From assembly GCA_041621405.1 (NCBI GenBank), contig JBFKAV010000158.1:1-7815 (forward strand): a stretch of DNA of 7,815 nucleotides, given 5' to 3'. This DNA comes from JBFKAV01 sp041621405. Its GTDB lineage: Bacteria > Pseudomonadota > Alphaproteobacteria > Rhodobacterales > Rhodobacteraceae. Both the position numbers and the translations under genes were made by a program. The notes below the pieces were generated by a model that saw only the letters and a list, made by a program, of their open reading frames with translations, ran no database searches and was not told the DNA's origin. Shown piece after piece: positions 6,890-7,815 of the stretch. Positions within the stretch are counted from its first letter, which is position 1, and each line of letters starts with the position of its first letter.

Positions 6890-6938
6890 AAGGGGTAGGC
6901 ACTCCGATTCGGGAAACCGGTCGGAGTGCTGACCCCTT
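6890..6938 (+). terminator. Long stem-loop with GAAA tetraloop, followed by a T-rich run
   Basis: AAGGGGT (6890-6896) pairs with ACCCCTT (6932-6938). Next comes a 2x2 internal loop (AG/TG), then a perfect 9-bp stem GCACTCCGA (6899-6907) with TCGGAGTGC (6921-6929). T6908 is a bulge, and TCGG pairs with CCGG (one G-T wobble) to close a GAAA loop at 6913-6916, a GNRA-type tetraloop. On the plus strand TTTCTT follows the outer arm and TTTCTTCC comes a little later, so it could terminate transcripts from the M20 gene. On the minus strand the following sequence is poor in T. It may instead be a structured RNA or the remnant of a small mobile palindrome. Confidence 0.5.
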
Positions 6939-6952
6939 TCTTGCCCGTTTCT

Positions 6953-6981
6953 TCCTCCTGTCGAAAGTACCGCACGGGGGC
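6953..6981 (-). repeat. 29-bp gene-end element, copy 2, inverted relative to copy 1
   Basis: Read on the minus strand, this follows the hairpin behind the aldehyde dehydrogenase gene. It carries the same core as 6784-6812 (CCCCC, CGGTACTT, ACA, GAGGA, same spacing, 21 of 29 identical). The two copies face each other across the middle of the convergent spacer. Confidence 0.5.
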
Positions 6982-7001
6982 GCGGGGTGTGAAACCCCCG
7001 C
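6982..7001 (-). terminator. Hairpin behind the aldehyde dehydrogenase gene
   Basis: On the minus strand GCGGGG (7001-6996) pairs with CCCCGC (6987-6982) around an eight-base loop, GTTTCACA. It lies 27 bp past the dehydrogenase stop and has no T-run; CCCC and then repeat copy 2 follow. It is analogous to, but weaker than, the hairpin behind the M20 gene. Confidence 0.4.
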
Positions 7002-7028
7002 TCCATCCGTTGCGGCCGGGTCGCGGCC

Positions 7029-7815
7029 TCAGCCGTGGAGTGCGGCGACGGTCTTCAGCACCGAGAACCCGTAGAGCGCCTCGAAGCCCTTCTCGCGGCC
7101 GTGGCCGGACTTGCCGACCCCGCCGAAGGGAAGCTCCACACCGCCGCCCGCGCCGTAGTTGTTGAGAAAGACCTGGCCCGCACGGAGCCTCCTGGCGAGC
7201 CGCATCTGGCGCCCGCCGTCGCGGCTCCAGACCGAGGCGACGAGGCCGTAGCCGGTGCCGTTGGCGATGGCAACGGCCTCGTCCTCGTCGTCGAAAGCGA
7301 TGATCGTCTGGACCGGGCCGAAGATCTCGTTCCGCGCGAGCAGGTGGTCGGGCGGTACGCCGGCGAAAAGCGTGGGGGCGAGGTAATGGCCGGCCTTCGG
7401 GGCAGTGTCGACGATCTCGCCTCTGGCGACGGCATTGAGGTTGGCGCCCCGGGTGAGGAAACCGGTCACGATCTCCTTCTGGCGGGCGGAGATGAGCGGG
7501 CCCAGCTCGAGGTCGGCGAGCGCCGGGCCGACGCGAAGGCCGCGGTATCGGGCGGCCATCGCCTCGACGAGTTTCCCCGCAAGCGGGCGCTCGACCAGGA
7601 TGCGCGAGGAGGCCGAGCATGTCTGGCCCGCGTTCTGGATGCCGGCGTTCACGAGGTACGGCAGCGCCTTGTCGAGATCGGCGTCGGCGAAGACGAGCTG
7701 CGGCGACTTGCCGCCGAGCTCGAGCGTGACCGGCACCACGTTCTTCGCGGCGGCGGCCTGCACCAGCGCCCCGACGGCGACCGAGCCGGTGAACGAGATG
7801 TGGTGGACGCCCGCA
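7029..7815 (-). CDS. NAD(P)-dependent aldehyde dehydrogenase, C-terminal part (partial at right edge)
   Basis: About 261 residues of an aldehyde dehydrogenase, which oxidises an aldehyde to a carboxylate using NAD(P)+. The reading frame is open to the right edge: the residues just inside it read AGVHHISFTGSVAVG, the conserved cofactor-binding FTGS region, so the gene continues beyond the window. The catalytic Glu is in VTLELGGKSP (codon 7719-7721) and the nucleophilic Cys in NAGQTCSAS (codon 7617-7619). EIFGPV, GYGLVASVWS and ELPFGGVGKSGHGREKG follow in the usual order, and the C-terminus ends VAALHG. A full member is about 480 residues, so roughly the N-terminal 45% is missing. A GTG inside the frame at 7763 is not the start. 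Substrate specificity cannot be told. The convergent M20 deacylase suggests, without proving, a shared catabolic locus. Confidence 0.95.
   Translation of the reverse strand, partial: AGVHHISFTGSVAVGALVQAAAAKNVVPVTLELGGKSPQLVFADADLDKALPYLVNAGIQNAGQTCSASSRILVERPLAGKLVEAMAARYRGLRVGPALADLELGPLISARQKEIVTGFLTRGANLNAVARGEIVDTAPKAGHYLAPTLFAGVPPDHLLARNEIFGPVQTIIAFDDEDEAVAIANGTGYGLVASVWSRDGGRQMRLARRLRAGQVFLNNYGAGGGVELPFGGVGKSGHGREKGFEALYGFSVLKTVAALHG

Noticed and set aside
6088..7074. Plus-strand open frame overlapping the end of the M20 gene and crossing the convergent spacer.
   Set aside because: It is a frame-shifted shadow of the M20 gene, reads through the terminator hairpins, and gives Arg/Gly-rich nonsense.
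7763..7763. GTG as a possible start of the aldehyde dehydrogenase.
   Set aside because: The frame stays open to the right edge and encodes the conserved FTGS cofactor region upstream of this codon, so the true start lies outside the window.

Overview
The window is GC-rich DNA whose codon bias strongly favours G/C in the third position. It looks like a chromosomal segment from an alphaproteobacterium, most likely Rhodobacterales (Rhodobacteraceae). That placement rests on recognising conserved gene families from memory, not on a search. There are no rRNA, tRNA, CRISPR or transposase signals, and no stretch of more than 300 bases lacks a gene.

Left two thirds (5427 down to 1, minus strand): one tightly packed operon, read right to left. 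It begins at a predicted promoter near 5400. The order is a 357-aa soluble coiled-coil protein (4279-5352), a 103-aa protein with two membrane helices (3919-4230), a 378-aa conserved protein of unknown function (2729-3865), a 646-aa AAA-type ATPase (755-2695), a 205-aa single-pass membrane protein (138-755), and the first 47 codons of a gene I recognise as DUF6638-like (1-141, running off the left edge). Gaps are 33 to 53 bp in the first part, and the last three genes overlap by 1 and 4 bp. The ATPase, coiled coil, small membrane protein and two conserved unknowns look like parts of one uncharacterised machine. The coiled-coil protein resembles TelA-type (toxic anion resistance) proteins in general character, so an envelope or stress role is possible but unproven. 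The 205-aa gene stands out: it is clearly richer in A+T than its neighbours, yet it is coupled by overlaps to the genes on both sides, as if it were a recent passenger in the operon.

Right third (5480-7815): a plus-strand M20-family metallopeptidase/deacylase of the ArgE/DapE type (5480-6757) converges on a minus-strand aldehyde dehydrogenase whose N-terminal part lies beyond the right edge (7029-7815). The two probably serve a catabolic pathway that deacylates a compound and then oxidises an aldehyde. The substrate cannot be read from the sequence.

The 271-bp convergent spacer (6758-7028) is structured. A 9-bp GC hairpin follows the M20 stop, and a weaker hairpin lies downstream of the dehydrogenase stop. 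Each is followed, in its own reading direction, by a related 29-bp element containing CGGTACTT. Between the two elements lies a long stem-loop capped by a GAAA tetraloop and followed by a T-rich run.
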